A DNA stretch of 64,000 bases from Bacillota bacterium. GTDB taxonomy: Bacteria; Bacillota; Dethiobacteria; Dethiobacterales; Dethiobacteraceae. The stretch covers positions 1 to 64,000 of the forward strand of contig QLUR01000012.1 of NCBI GenBank assembly GCA_018725565.1. The letters are read 5' to 3'. Each line of letters opens with the position of its first letter. The first letter of the stretch is position 1. The position numbers were made by a program, and so were the translations under genes. Positions 18,502 to 27,427 of the stretch are shown here, in pieces. A model generated the notes under the pieces. It ran no database searches. It worked only from the letters and a program-made list of their open reading frames with translations, and had not been told where the DNA came from.

Positions 18502-20586
18502 CTATTTTTTCTGCATGATTTTAGACAGATCCCCCAGCACCAGAAAGACCGCTCTGACCTGAGCCAGCAAAGCAAGACGGTTGTTCCGCAACGCTTCGTC
18601 GTCTACCATCACCATCACCTCGCCAAAGAAACGGTCGATGACCGGCTGCAGGGAGGCAAGTTCCAAGAGCAAAGCGGAGAAGTTACCTGCTGCGGCATGA
18701 GCGCCGGCAGCCTCCGCCACTGCCTGACCGGCCTGGTATAAGGCGCGTTCCGCCTCTGTTTCAAAGCGCTCCGGGTCGGGCCGGCCGCCGGCAAAATCAC
18801 GCACCAGTCCGGCCGCCCGGGTAAAGGGAGTCAAAATATTTTGCAGCTCAGGAGTAGCCAGCTTCTCCTGCAGCGCCACCGCCCGGGCAACCAGTCCCGG
18901 CAGGCTGTCAGTGCTGCCGCCAAGCACCGCCTCTATGCAATCGTGCCGCAGCTCTTTCTCCTCCAAGAGGTGCCGCACACGCTGCAGCAGAAACTCCCGG
19001 ACACCGGCCGCTGCCTCATCAGCCGGCCGCGCTGTCTTGCCGGCCAGGTTGCCGACAGCCAGGCGGGCCAGGCTGGCAAGTGAAAGGTCAAGGTCGTGGG
19101 CAAGCAATGTGGCGACTACGCCCATGGCGCTGCGGCGCAAGGCATACGGGTCCTGTGAGCCGCTCGGGATCAGGCCGAGGCCAAAGCAGCCTGCGAGCGT
19201 ATCCAGTTTATCGGCTATGGCCACAACAGCGCCCGGCAGGCTCTCCGGCACCCTGTCCCCGGCATGGCGCGGGGCGTAATGTTCCCCGATGGCGGCGGCA
19301 ACCGCCTCCTGTTCGCCGGAAAGCAAAGCGTAATGCCGCCCCATCGTTCCCTGCAGCTCCGGAAATTCATAGACCATCTGGGTCAGCAAATCGGCTTTGC
19401 ACAAGCCGGCGGCCCGGGCCGCCGCCTGTGCCGTGCCGGCGGGCAGCCTGAGCGCGGCGGTGAGCGCCTGGGTAAGACGTACAATCCTTTCCGTTTTGTC
19501 GGCCATGGAGCCAAGCTGCTCCATAAAAACCAGGGAATCCAGATCTCCGGCATATTCATCCAGCGTCTTCTTGCGGTCTTCCATAAAGAAAAACCGTGCA
19601 TCAGCCAGGCGGGCGCGCAGTACCCGCTCATTTCCCGCCCGCACGCTGCCCAGGAATTCCTCGCGTGTTCCGTTACAAACCGCGACGAAACTGGGACGCA
19701 GATTGCCGCTTGTATCAAAGACGGGGAAGTAGCGCTGGTGAGTGCGCATGACCGTAATCAGGACTTCAGGCGGTATTTCCAGATATGCCGGGTCAAAGCG
19801 CCCGCTGACCGCATTAGGATACTCTACCAGGTAGTTGACTTCCGTCAGCAATTCCTCATCCAGGGTTGACACGCCGTCAAGCAGCTGTGCGGCACGGGAA
19901 ACCTGCCCGGCAATCACTTGCCGTCGCTTTGCCTGGTCGACAAGAACATAGTGGGCCGCCAGTCGCTGTTCGTACTCCTCTGCTGAAGAAAAGCCAATTT
20001 TCCCGGGCGCCAGGAAGCGGTGCCCGCAGGAGTTGCGTCCGGACTGCAGGCCGGCATAGGTAAACCCCACCAGGTCGCTGCCGTAAAGAGCGCAAAGCCA
20101 GCGGATCGGCCTGGCAAAGCGCACCTCTTTGCTGTACCAGAACATAGGCTTGGGGAAAAGCAAAAGAGAAATGACCTTCGCACATAGGTCCGGAAGAATT
20201 TCCGGCGACGGCCGGCCGGCTGCCTGGCGGACGGCAACGACATAGGCGGTTCCGTCAGTTGTTTCCGCCTGCAGTTCTTCCACGGCGACACCCTGAGCCC
20301 GGGCAAATCCTCTGGCCGCTCCTGTCGGCTGCCCATCCCGGTCAAAGGCCGCCGCCAGCGCCGGACCCCTTTTCTTCTCTCGCAAGTCCTGCTGGCACTC
20401 CGCCAGGCCGGAAACAAGCAGCGCCAGCCGTCGCGGTGTGCCAAGCGTTCTGATTTCACCATGCGGGAGGCGCGCCAGCCGCAACTCCTCGCGTGCGTTT
20501 TCCCGCAGGCTCCGCAAGGCGTCTTCCATAAACCGGGCGGGCAGCTCCTCCGTACCAATCTCCAGCAATAAAGTCCGGCTAGGCAT
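18502..20586 (-). CDS. glyS: Glycine-tRNA ligase beta subunit
   Basis: The large subunit (about 694 residues) of bacterial alpha2-beta2 GlyRS. It begins [19 protein letters not shown] and contains the HD-like and anticodon-binding DALR regions. The frame extends to 20655, but ATG 20586 gives the conserved start and overlaps the glyQ stop by 8 nt, so the two are translationally coupled. Expression is controlled with glyQ by the upstream T-box. Confidence 0.96.
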   Translation of the reverse strand: MPSRTLLLEIGTEELPARFMEDALRSLRENAREELRLARLPHGEIRTLGTPRRLALLVSGLAECQQDLREKKRGPALAAAFDRDGQPTGAARGFARAQGVAVEELQAETTDGTAYVVAVRQAAGRPSPEILPDLCAKVISLLLFPKPMFWYSKEVRFARPIRWLCALYGSDLVGFTYAGLQSGRNSCGHRFLAPGKIGFSSAEEYEQRLAAHYVLVDQAKRRQVIAGQVSRAAQLLDGVSTLDEELLTEVNYLVEYPNAVSGRFDPAYLEIPPEVLITVMRTHQRYFPVFDTSGNLRPSFVAVCNGTREEFLGSVRAGNERVLRARLADARFFFMEDRKKTLDEYAGDLDSLVFMEQLGSMADKTERIVRLTQALTAALRLPAGTAQAAARAAGLCKADLLTQMVYEFPELQGTMGRHYALLSGEQEAVAAAIGEHYAPRHAGDRVPESLPGAVVAIADKLDTLAGCFGLGLIPSGSQDPYALRRSAMGVVATLLAHDLDLSLASLARLAVGNLAGKTARPADEAAAGVREFLLQRVRHLLEEKELRHDCIEAVLGGSTDSLPGLVARAVALQEKLATPELQNILTPFTRAAGLVRDFAGGRPDPERFETEAERALYQAGQAVAEAAGAHAAAGNFSALLLELASLQPVIDRFFGEVMVMVDDEALRNNRLALLAQVRAVFLVLGDLSKIMQKK

Positions 20587-21466
20587 GATGCTGTTCCCCC
20601 TTATGCAGGAGCGGATAGCCCAGTTCCGCCCGTTGCTCAAGATAAGCTCCCGCACAGAGCCTAGCCAGGTTGCGGACGCGGGCGATATAAGAGGTCCGTT
20701 CGGCGACGCTGATCGCTCCGCGGGCGTCCAACAGGTTAAAAGTATGCGAACATTTCAGCACATAGTCATAGCCCGGCAGAACGAGCCGCTTTTCCAAAAG
20801 CCGCCTGGCCTCCTGTTCGTAAACATTAAACAGGGCAAACAGCATCTCCGGGTCAGCTTCGGAAAAGGCGTAGCGGGAATGCTCCACTTCCGCACGGTGA
20901 AAAATTTCGCCGTAAGTAATGCCGCCGACCCAGCGCAGGTCGAAAACATTCTCCCGTCCCTGCAAATACATGGCGATGCGTTCCAAGCCGTAAGTAATTT
21001 CGGCTGAAACCGCCTCCACATCGATGCTGCCTACCTGCTGAAAATAAGTAAACTGCGTGATTTCCATCCCGTCAAGCCACACCTCCCAGCCAAGCCCCCA
21101 AGCGCCCAGTGTCGGCGATTCCCAGTTGTCCTCCACAAAGCGGATGTCGTGTTCTTCAGGGTTAATACCCAACTCCCGCAGCGAGTCAAGATAAAGGTCC
21201 AAGATGTCCGGCGGGGAAGGCTTAATGATTACCTGGTACTGGTGATGCTGAAAAAGGCGGTTCGGGTTTTCACCGTAGCGGCCGTCAGCCGGCCTGCGGG
21301 ACGGCTCCACATAGGCCACCGACCAGGGCTCCGGCCCTAAGGTGCGCAAAAAAGTGGCTGGATTCATCGTGCCGGCCCCCTTTTCCATATCGTAAGGCTG
21401 CAGCAGAATACAGTTGTGCCTGGCCCAGTAGGCCTGCAGTTTTAAAACCATGGCCTGAAAATCCAT
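20579..21466 (-). CDS. glyQ: Glycine-tRNA ligase alpha subunit
   Basis: A 295-residue catalytic subunit with the class II segments [12 protein letters not shown] and [21 protein letters not shown] near residues 30-70. A GGAGG-type site precedes the ATG at 21466. It is the first gene after a glycine T-box and is followed by glyS, the PPDK regulator and ppdK. Confidence 0.97.
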   Translation of the reverse strand: MDFQAMVLKLQAYWARHNCILLQPYDMEKGAGTMNPATFLRTLGPEPWSVAYVEPSRRPADGRYGENPNRLFQHHQYQVIIKPSPPDILDLYLDSLRELGINPEEHDIRFVEDNWESPTLGAWGLGWEVWLDGMEITQFTYFQQVGSIDVEAVSAEITYGLERIAMYLQGRENVFDLRWVGGITYGEIFHRAEVEHSRYAFSEADPEMLFALFNVYEQEARRLLEKRLVLPGYDYVLKCSHTFNLLDARGAISVAERTSYIARVRNLARLCAGAYLEQRAELGYPLLHKGEQHHA

Positions 21467-21555
21467 TGTTCAGAGCCTCCTAACGAAAATAGAATCGCCC
21501 AACAATATTTTCATCCCCGGTGGCGACGATAAATCGTCGTGAGCGACTCCCTTGA

Positions 21556-21752
21556 AAATAAAAAAGAAACCCCCGTCCAACATAGGGACGGGAATTCCCG
21601 CGGTTCCACCCTACTTGGCATGTCGTCATGCCCGCTCATTTTCAGCCCTGTTTCGAAAGCGCCCTTCCGCTGGTTCTCAAGGCCGGGCTTGCACCATCCC
21701 CGGCTCGCTGGCAGGTCCGCAGCGTACTCCTCTTTCCAGGCATCTTTTTCTT
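21556..21752 (-). ncRNA. T-box leader controlling glyQS
   Basis: On the minus strand a complete T-box is visible: an AGTA-type box (GAGTACG), the stem I parts GAGCCGGGGATGGTGCAAGCC, a GGC in GAAGGGCGC at a plausible specifier place (glycine codon), the conserved bulge AGGGTGGAACCGCGGG (21612-21597), and the terminator (21592-21572, CCCGTCC/GGACGGG) followed by a T-rich tract at 21570-21560. Uncharged tRNA-Gly would stabilise the antiterminator and turn on glyQS. Confidence 0.92.
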
Positions 21753-21759
21753 TTACTAT

Positions 21760-21788
21760 ACTGTAACAGAAAGCGACACCGGCGTCAA
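21760..21788 (-). promoter_or_regulatory. Promoter of the glyQS T-box transcript
   Basis: On the minus strand TTGACG (21788-21783), 17 nt, then TACAGT (21765-21760). Transcription would begin at the start of the T-box RNA. A TATAGT overlaps just downstream but would have no -35 at proper spacing. Confidence 0.6.
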
Positions 21789-21817
21789 GACTGGCGCATC
21801 GACACATTTGCCCTCTT

Positions 21818-22225
21818 TTATTGGTCTTTTTGTTGGCTCTCCGAAAACGCCGCATCCTCCGGGCGCTGCAATTCCAGCCGGTACCTTGCCAGAAGCAGCG
21901 CTACCGCCCCGGCAGCAGCCAGCTTCGGGGCAAGCAGCGCTCCGGCCAGCCCCAAGGCGGCAGGAATTTCAAGCACCGTCCGGTCTTCGTTCTTAATCCT
22001 CAGCCGCAGCCGGTTGCTCCTGACAAGCGCCTTTTTCACCTGTTCCAGCATATTGCCGGCCATGCGGCCGTATCGCGTGTTATCTTCTTCCTGCCGTCCC
22101 GTTTCCGACAGCACCAGCGCCTCCACTACATCTCCCTGCGCCTCTGTCAGCAGTTGGCGGGCTGCGGAGTAACTTAAGCCGGTCCTTTCCCTGATCAGGT
22201 CAATCTTTTCTAAAGAGTAGTCCAT
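21818..22225 (-). CDS. DUF4342 domain protein
   Basis: A protein of about 135 residues whose N-terminal 45 residues form a UBA/TS-N-like helical segment (LIRERTGLSYSAARQLL, EALVLSE). The central part resembles DUF4342 (NRLRLRIKNEDRTVLEIP), followed by a hydrophobic Ala/Leu segment that could be a membrane helix. ATG 22225 follows AAAGGAGG and is preferred over an upstream in-frame start. The family is common in Clostridia; its function is not established. Confidence 0.75.
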   Translation of the reverse strand: MDYSLEKIDLIRERTGLSYSAARQLLTEAQGDVVEALVLSETGRQEEDNTRYGRMAGNMLEQVKKALVRSNRLRLRIKNEDRTVLEIPAALGLAGALLAPKLAAAGAVALLLARYRLELQRPEDAAFSESQQKDQ

Positions 22226-22327
22226 CGTGTTGCCTCCTTTGTTATACATGACGTCGAAAACCCGTCCTGCATCTTGACGTTGCGTATAGCTGAAAGTAGT
22301 ATCTCACCGGCACGGCAATAATATTAT

Positions 22328-23074
22328 TCAGTGCCCTTCCGTCAGGCTGTGCAGAACCTCCAGCGACTTAAAGCGGGTCTTCCCCACCGCTTTAGCAATG
22401 AGGACCCGGCTGACACGGTGAATTTCCCCGCTGAGCACTGCCGGCACGCGGCAAACACTCAGGCGGTAAAAGCCGAGCTCAAGGAAACGCTTCATCACGG
22501 CCACAGCCGCCCCGCTGACCGCAAAGGCTTCCGCGCTTGCCGCACACCGGCTGCAAACGAGTCCTCCGGACGGCGGGTCAAACCGGTAGGGCCCCGGTCC
22601 CCGGCAAAACAGACAAGCATCAAGGACAGGCCGGTAGCCAAGCAGCGAGAGAAGATTCAGTTCGAAGCAACGGGCGGCGCGGGCTGGCTGCGTTTCAGCC
22701 TCCAGAGTGGTCAGCGCTTGCAACAGTAAAGAAAAAACCGGAACGGCCGGCTCGTGCTCGGGCAAAGAAGACTCACATAATTCGCAAAAGTATTGGGCAT
22801 GAGCTAACAACAAAGGATTTGAGCACAGCTTACGGTGATGGTTCAGTGCTTCTCCCTGCAGCAAGGTAGCCAGGCTGGAGCGGCCCTGGTGCAACTGGTA
22901 ATAGCCCAACGTCAGCGGCTCTACCCGTGCGGCTAACTTGCTCTGCACTTTGCGTACGCCACGAGCCACACCGGTCAGCAGCCCGCGTTTCCTGGTCAGC
23001 AGCGTCACCAGCCGGTCTGCTTCCCTGTATTCGCGGCTGCGCAGGACAAGGCCATAGTCCTTCCACTCCGCCAT
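22328..23074 (-). CDS. recO: DNA repair protein RecO
   Basis: About 248 residues: an N-terminal OB fold (GLVLRSREYREADRLVTLLT) and a C-terminal helical domain with a zinc site formed by CLFC and CSRC. It loads RecA onto SSB-coated DNA in the RecFOR pathway. ATG 23074 is preferred to the TTG just upstream. It lies 12 nt after era, the usual order in Firmicutes. Confidence 0.94.
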   Translation of the reverse strand: MAEWKDYGLVLRSREYREADRLVTLLTRKRGLLTGVARGVRKVQSKLAARVEPLTLGYYQLHQGRSSLATLLQGEALNHHRKLCSNPLLLAHAQYFCELCESSLPEHEPAVPVFSLLLQALTTLEAETQPARAARCFELNLLSLLGYRPVLDACLFCRGPGPYRFDPPSGGLVCSRCAASAEAFAVSGAAVAVMKRFLELGFYRLSVCRVPAVLSGEIHRVSRVLIAKAVGKTRFKSLEVLHSLTEGH

Positions 23075-23086
23075 CAATACAATCCC

Positions 23087-23977
23087 TCACTCAAATTCCA
23101 GGCCCAGCTCCCGCCAGGTACCTTCCTTGTTCCGCCAGTCCCGCTTTACTTTTACCCAAAGCCGCAGAAAGACACGGCTGCCCAGCAAGCCTTCAATCTC
23201 CCGGCGCGACAGAGTGCCCACTTCTTTCAGTAAAGCTCCGTTTTTCCCGATCAGAATCCCTTTCTGCGACTCCCTTTCCACATAGATATTAGCCTCAATA
23301 TCAAGTAAATCCTGCGACTCTCTCTGTTTTAAGGCCACAATTTCCACGGCGACGGCATGAGGCACCTCGTCCCTGGTCAGGGCCAGGACTTTTTCCCGCA
23401 CTAGTTCTGCCACAAGCAGTTCGACCGGCTGGTCGGTAAACATATCAGCCGGATAGTAGCATGGTCCCTCCGGCAATCTCTCTGCCAGCATGGCCAGCAA
23501 CAGCTCACTGTTTGCTCCGGTAAGCGCCGAGACGGCAAGCGTCGCACTGAAGGGAAACAGAGTACGGTAATGCCGCTGCAGCGCGGCAAGCTGTTCAGCC
23601 GTTGCCAGGTCCGCCTTGTTGACGGCCAGTATCACAGGAGTAGTAAGACCGGTTAAAGCGGACAGCACATATTCATCGCCGCTGCCGGGACCTGCCCGGG
23701 CATCGGCCAGAAAGAGGACAATGTCCACCTCCTGACAGGTGCGGAGCGCTACCTGGACCATCTTTTCGCCCAGCCTGTGATGCGGCTTATGGATGCCGGG
23801 CGTATCAATCAAAATCAGTTGATAATTATCGGTCGTCAGGACGCCGCGCAGCTTATTGCGCGTCGTTTGCGGCTTGTCTGAGACGATAGCCGTCTTTTCG
23901 CCGACCAGCGTATTAACCAGGGTGGACTTACCTACGTTTGGCCGGCCGATCAGCGCGACAAAACCGGAACGAAACAA
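23087..23977 (-). CDS. era: GTPase Era
   Basis: A ribosome-assembly GTPase that binds 16S rRNA near its 3' end. G1 is GRPNVGKST, G3 DTPG, G4 NKAD, and a C-terminal KH domain includes ILIGKNGALLKEVG. The frame begins at 24013, but TTG 23977, 5 nt after AGGGGTG, gives a standard 296-residue protein starting MFRSGFVALIG. Order era-recO is conserved. Confidence 0.95.
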   Translation of the reverse strand: MFRSGFVALIGRPNVGKSTLVNTLVGEKTAIVSDKPQTTRNKLRGVLTTDNYQLILIDTPGIHKPHHRLGEKMVQVALRTCQEVDIVLFLADARAGPGSGDEYVLSALTGLTTPVILAVNKADLATAEQLAALQRHYRTLFPFSATLAVSALTGANSELLLAMLAERLPEGPCYYPADMFTDQPVELLVAELVREKVLALTRDEVPHAVAVEIVALKQRESQDLLDIEANIYVERESQKGILIGKNGALLKEVGTLSRREIEGLLGSRVFLRLWVKVKRDWRNKEGTWRELGLEFE

Positions 23978-24165
23978 AAAATCACCCCTTTGCCTCAATA
24001 ATATAATTTTCACTCATCCCGCGCCGGTCGAGTTCTAAAATGTACAAAGCCTGATAATTATCTTTCCAAGACAATATTATTAGCTTTCTTTTGGGATTCA
24101 TCAGCAGTATAATTAAGTTAAGCAAGTGAATCTATTAACTTGCTTACTGGAAAGGAGTGGGATGC

Positions 24166-24366
24166 ATGCCTGCAGTCCACCATCCCGTTGCCCCCAACAT
24201 GAAGCGGCAGCAGCAAGAAGGTCGCAAGGCACTTATTATGAACATTGCTTTCTTTGCCGTCCTGCTCGTAGGTATTGTCCTTGTTCCCGTACTCGGGCTC
24301 TATTTCTCTGCAGCGGCTATTTCTCTGGCATTTGTCGCTTCCCTGTGCTACATTTACTTGACGTGA
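24166..24366 (+). CDS. Small hydrophobic membrane protein, convergent with cdd
   Basis: A 66-residue protein with a polar N-terminus (His, Gln, Arg-rich) and two predicted membrane segments (about 24-44 and 46-64). ATG 24166 follows AAAGGAGTGG; a TATAAT lies at 24108-24113 with a poor -35, and a strong terminator follows at 24389. These signals support a real gene on the plus strand even though its last 50 nt overlap the 3' end of cdd on the other strand. I do not recognise the family. Confidence 0.6.
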   Translation: MPAVHHPVAPNMKRQQQEGRKALIMNIAFFAVLLVGIVLVPVLGLYFSAAAISLAFVASLCYIYLT

Positions 24367-24760
24367 GCCGAGATGTAAAGTTGTCAAACGCCTCCGGCAG
24401 CAATTCCCTGAGGCGCATTTTTTTTTGCCGTCCCTGCAGGTTGGCTAGTATCACCTGCAAATCGGGTGCAAACTCGTAGAGTACCTGGCGGCACGCACCG
24501 CAAGGTGTAGCGGGTTCGGGGGAATCTGCCACCACGGCCACGGCGGCAAACTCACGCACCCCGGCCGCCACGGCGGCAAAAAGCGCAACACGCTCGGCGC
24601 AGACGGTCAGGCCGTATGAAGCGTTTTCCACGTTACAGCCGCAAAAAACCTGCCCGCTGGCAGCCTGCAGCGCCGCACCCACGGCAAAACCGGAATAAGG
24701 AGCATACGCCGCTGCTCTAGCCTCCCGGGCACAGTCTAATAACTCAGCGAAATCTTCCAT
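24317..24760 (-). CDS. cdd: Cytidine deaminase
   Basis: A 147-residue homotetrameric-type zinc enzyme that deaminates cytidine and deoxycytidine. Zinc ligands and the catalytic Glu are in CAERVAL and PCGACRQ. The substrate motif NVENASYG is present. Family members usually end soon after LLPEAF; here about 22 extra residues follow, and that tail overlaps the convergent small membrane gene. Confidence 0.95.
   Translation of the reverse strand: MEDFAELLDCAREARAAAYAPYSGFAVGAALQAASGQVFCGCNVENASYGLTVCAERVALFAAVAAGVREFAAVAVVADSPEPATPCGACRQVLYEFAPDLQVILANLQGRQKKMRLRELLPEAFDNFTSRLTSSKCSTGKRQMPEK
24389..24426 (+). terminator. Plus-strand terminator inside the cdd coding region
   Basis: CGCCTC (24389-24394) pairs with GAGGCG (24410-24415), followed by nine Ts. 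It ends the transcript of the small membrane protein 23 nt past its stop codon, within the antisense of the cdd 3' end, where the run encodes Lys-Lys in Cdd. Confidence 0.7.
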
Positions 24761-24774
24761 CAGCAGCCTCCCAA

Positions 24775-25824
24775 TCAGCGGATGTGCGCCGGCAGGGTCA
24801 GGGTAGGCAATTTTTCAATTTCTACCCTCAGGTTACGGGTCACCTGCAGGGTAATCCTAATGATATCAAGGCCGCTGGCCAGCACTTCCGGATCGCCTAC
24901 GGCACTGATTACCACCGGGTTAACCGGAATTCTCTCATCGTTGACCAGAATAGACGGGCCGACACAGCGAATGGCGGAACTGGCGGTAAGGCGCTGGTTG
25001 GCAACGGCTACCCCGCGTGCCCCGGCGGCAAACAGCTCGTTAACCGTATCCCGCACGTCGGTTTCATGAATAATGGCTTCGTTGGTAAAGCCGTTCTCCG
25101 CGTCAAAGATTCTAACGATCACTCCCGGCCCGCTCATTTCAGCAAAGCCGGCTCTGGAGCGTACTTCATGCAAAGCTACACGCAGCGTATCGACTTCTCG
25201 TGCCAGCGCACGAACCTGCTCCTGCAGGTCTAAAGGCATCAGCAAACGGGCGCGGCCCTGGTCCACCTCCACATCCATCGTCAGGTCCTGGGCCAGTTCA
25301 GCCGGCCTGACTGTTTGTGCAATTGACAGCAGCGTCTGTTCGCTGAGCAGCCCGGCAGGTTCTACCTGTATCCCTTGATCCCTGGAAACCTGGACTGTAA
25401 GGCGCTGCTTGCCTTCCAGAAGCCTGAGCGCAGGGTCCTGGTTGATCAGAGACAACAGTGTTTCCCGCTGCCTGGCTTCGAATTCCTGCAGGATTCTTTC
25501 CTGAGTGCGACTGGCATTGGCCAGAATGGCCTTGCTCAATTCATTAAGATTAGCTGCCAGATCGATTTCATAGTTAAAGCGGGAGAGCGATTCGCGGACC
25601 GGAACGCGCGCTTCAACGCCCAGATTTTTGGCCAGCTGCCTGTTATACTCCACCAGATCTTTGGCCACTGCTTGCATGTTGCCTAACTGGTCAGCAACGC
25701 CCGGTATGCGATAGTTAAGCAGATAAAATCCGACAGCCGCTAATACGGTGTTGACAAAAAGCATTAGAATTAGTGCAGTCATCAGTCTGTGGTCTGCTGA
25801 AACGGCAATGCCTGCTCTGCGCAT
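24775..25824 (-). CDS. DUF881-like membrane-anchored protein
   Basis: About 349 residues. One N-terminal membrane segment (near 15-37), a coiled-coil-rich middle and a C-terminal domain matching the DUF881/YlxW type: SGPGVIVRIFD, then DVRDTVNELFAAGARGVAVANQRL and ILVNDERIPVNP. Such proteins occur near division and sporulation genes, but their role is unknown. ATG 25824 is 13 nt from GGGAGG, rather far. It stands where dgkA and the HD-family pgpH often lie between ybeY and cdd in Firmicutes. Confidence 0.75.
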   Translation of the reverse strand: MRRAGIAVSADHRLMTALILMLFVNTVLAAVGFYLLNYRIPGVADQLGNMQAVAKDLVEYNRQLAKNLGVEARVPVRESLSRFNYEIDLAANLNELSKAILANASRTQERILQEFEARQRETLLSLINQDPALRLLEGKQRLTVQVSRDQGIQVEPAGLLSEQTLLSIAQTVRPAELAQDLTMDVEVDQGRARLLMPLDLQEQVRALAREVDTLRVALHEVRSRAGFAEMSGPGVIVRIFDAENGFTNEAIIHETDVRDTVNELFAAGARGVAVANQRLTASSAIRCVGPSILVNDERIPVNPVVISAVGDPEVLASGLDIIRITLQVTRNLRVEIEKLPTLTLPAHIR

Positions 25825-25948
25825 TGGGCAAGGGATCCTCCCTGCATTATTCTCTTTGAGTATTTCCAAGATATTTCTGCACCTGCACAAAAAACCCTTG
25901 CGCTGAAAGTATTAAAAAAAGTTAATCGATTGTACTGTGCAGCACCAA

Positions 25949-26443
25949 TTATCTTAACGGAGCCCCTACAGCTGCAATAATTTCTTCTTCCCGGCGGCGC
26001 ATCCGGCACTTCTCGTCTTCCTGCAGGTGGTCATAACCCAGCAGGTGTAACAGTCCGTGCGTAAACAGGTACAGAAGTTCCCGCTCCGAGCTGTGTCCAT
26101 ATTCCTCGGCCTGACGGGCAGCGCTTTCCAGAGACAGCACTATATCACCAAGTAAAACCTGCGCCATTGCCGGCTCCTGCCAATCGGTTCCCGTAAGCTG
26201 CGGAAAAGAAAGTACATCCGTTGGCGCATCTACGCCACGCCATTTTTTGTTCAGCCTGTGGATCGTCCGGTCGTCGCAAAGAACCACGCTTATTTCGGCA
26301 GCTGCTGGCAAGGCCACCGCTTCCGTAGCCAGCTGAGTGATTTTTTCCATTAAAGCCGCAACTTCAGGGGCAACAGCCCTCCTTCGGTTAAATATCAGGT
26401 TGACCGCCACTTCCGGGTCACTCTCCTTATAGTTTTGACACAT
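25949..26443 (-). CDS. ybeY: Endoribonuclease YbeY
   Basis: A single-domain metalloprotein for rRNA maturation and ribosome quality control. The zinc motif HGLLHLLGYDH is near the C-terminus and the family segment TDVLSFP near residue 80. ATG 26443 lies 5 nt after the phoH stop; GTG 26407 (MAVNLIFN) would give the more usual N-terminus and follows AAGGAG at 12 nt, so the start is uncertain. Confidence 0.94.
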   Translation of the reverse strand: MCQNYKESDPEVAVNLIFNRRRAVAPEVAALMEKITQLATEAVALPAAAEISVVLCDDRTIHRLNKKWRGVDAPTDVLSFPQLTGTDWQEPAMAQVLLGDIVLSLESAARQAEEYGHSSERELLYLFTHGLLHLLGYDHLQEDEKCRMRRREEEIIAAVGAPLR

Positions 26444-26448
26444 TCTTT

Positions 26449-27423
26449 TCAGGTAGCTTGTCCCCGGTCGAATTCTTCATAAGCACGAATAATTTTCTGT
26501 ACCAGCGGATGCCTTACCACATCCCGGTCTGACAAATAAACAAAAGAAATACCCTCTATCTCCCTGAGGACGGAGCGAATCTGAGTCAGTCCGGAAAAAC
26601 GGCCTTTCGGAAGGTCAATTTGCGTGATATCTCCTGTAATCACCGCCTTGGAGCCAAAGCCGAGCCTGGTCAGAAACATCTTCAGTTGCTCCGCGGTAGT
26701 ATTCTGCGCTTCATCAAGAATAATAAACGAATCGTCCAGCGTCCTGCCACGCATATAGGCCAGCGGGGCGATTTCAATAACCCCCTTCTCTATGTAACCC
26801 TGGTAAACGTCGCCACCCATCAGGTCATACAGAGCATCATAAAGCGGGCGCAGGTACGGGGTCATTTTTTCATGCAAATCACCCGGCAAAAATCCGAGAC
26901 TTTCACCGGCCTCTACTGCCGGACGGGTAAGAATCAGCCGCTGTACCGACCGCTCCTTTAAAGCTTTGACGGCTAATGTCATTGCCAGGTATGTTTTTCC
27001 GGTGCCAGCCGGCCCGATGCCAAACACTACATCGTTTTGGCGAATTGCTTCTATATATTCTTTCTGCCCCGGCGTTTTAGGCCGTATCTTCTTGCCGCGC
27101 GGGGTAACAAAGACCATATCTGCCAGCAGGCTCCGCAGCTTGTCTGTCTGTCCGGAACGCACAAGCTCCAGGGCAGATTCAACTTCCGTCACCGACAGCT
27201 GGTAACCCTGTCTTTGCAGCCACAGCAGCTCTTCGAACAACAGCGCTACTTTTTCCACGCTCTCGGGTAAGCCTTCAACCAAGACTCCATTATCGCCGGG
27301 AATAATCCGTACCTGGAAAAAGTGTTCGAGCAAAGTGACATGCTGATCAAACCTGCCAAACAACTGGCGCATTTCTTCATTGCTCTCAACTGTTATCTTT
27401 CGCTGGCCTGACATAGTCGTCAA
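26449..27423 (-). CDS. phoH: PhoH-family ATPase
   Basis: About 325 residues. The N-terminal part resembles a KH-like region and the C-terminal ATPase carries Walker A GPAGTGKTYLA and Walker B FIILDEAQN, with PKGRFSGL further on. The frame opens at 27444 within yqfD, but TTG 27423 sits 11 nt after GGGAGG; ATG 27414 is the alternative. The family is thought to act on RNA together with YbeY, which follows directly. Confidence 0.93.
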   Translation of the reverse strand: MTTMSGQRKITVESNEEMRQLFGRFDQHVTLLEHFFQVRIIPGDNGVLVEGLPESVEKVALLFEELLWLQRQGYQLSVTEVESALELVRSGQTDKLRSLLADMVFVTPRGKKIRPKTPGQKEYIEAIRQNDVVFGIGPAGTGKTYLAMTLAVKALKERSVQRLILTRPAVEAGESLGFLPGDLHEKMTPYLRPLYDALYDLMGGDVYQGYIEKGVIEIAPLAYMRGRTLDDSFIILDEAQNTTAEQLKMFLTRLGFGSKAVITGDITQIDLPKGRFSGLTQIRSVLREIEGISFVYLSDRDVVRHPLVQKIIRAYEEFDRGQAT

Positions 27424-27427
27424 AAAA

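Noticed and set aside
17643-18575. Long N-terminus of the PPDK regulator starting at 18575
   Set aside because: The extra 33 residues are Cys/Trp/Arg-rich, unlike the family, and overlap glyS; TTG 18476 fits better.
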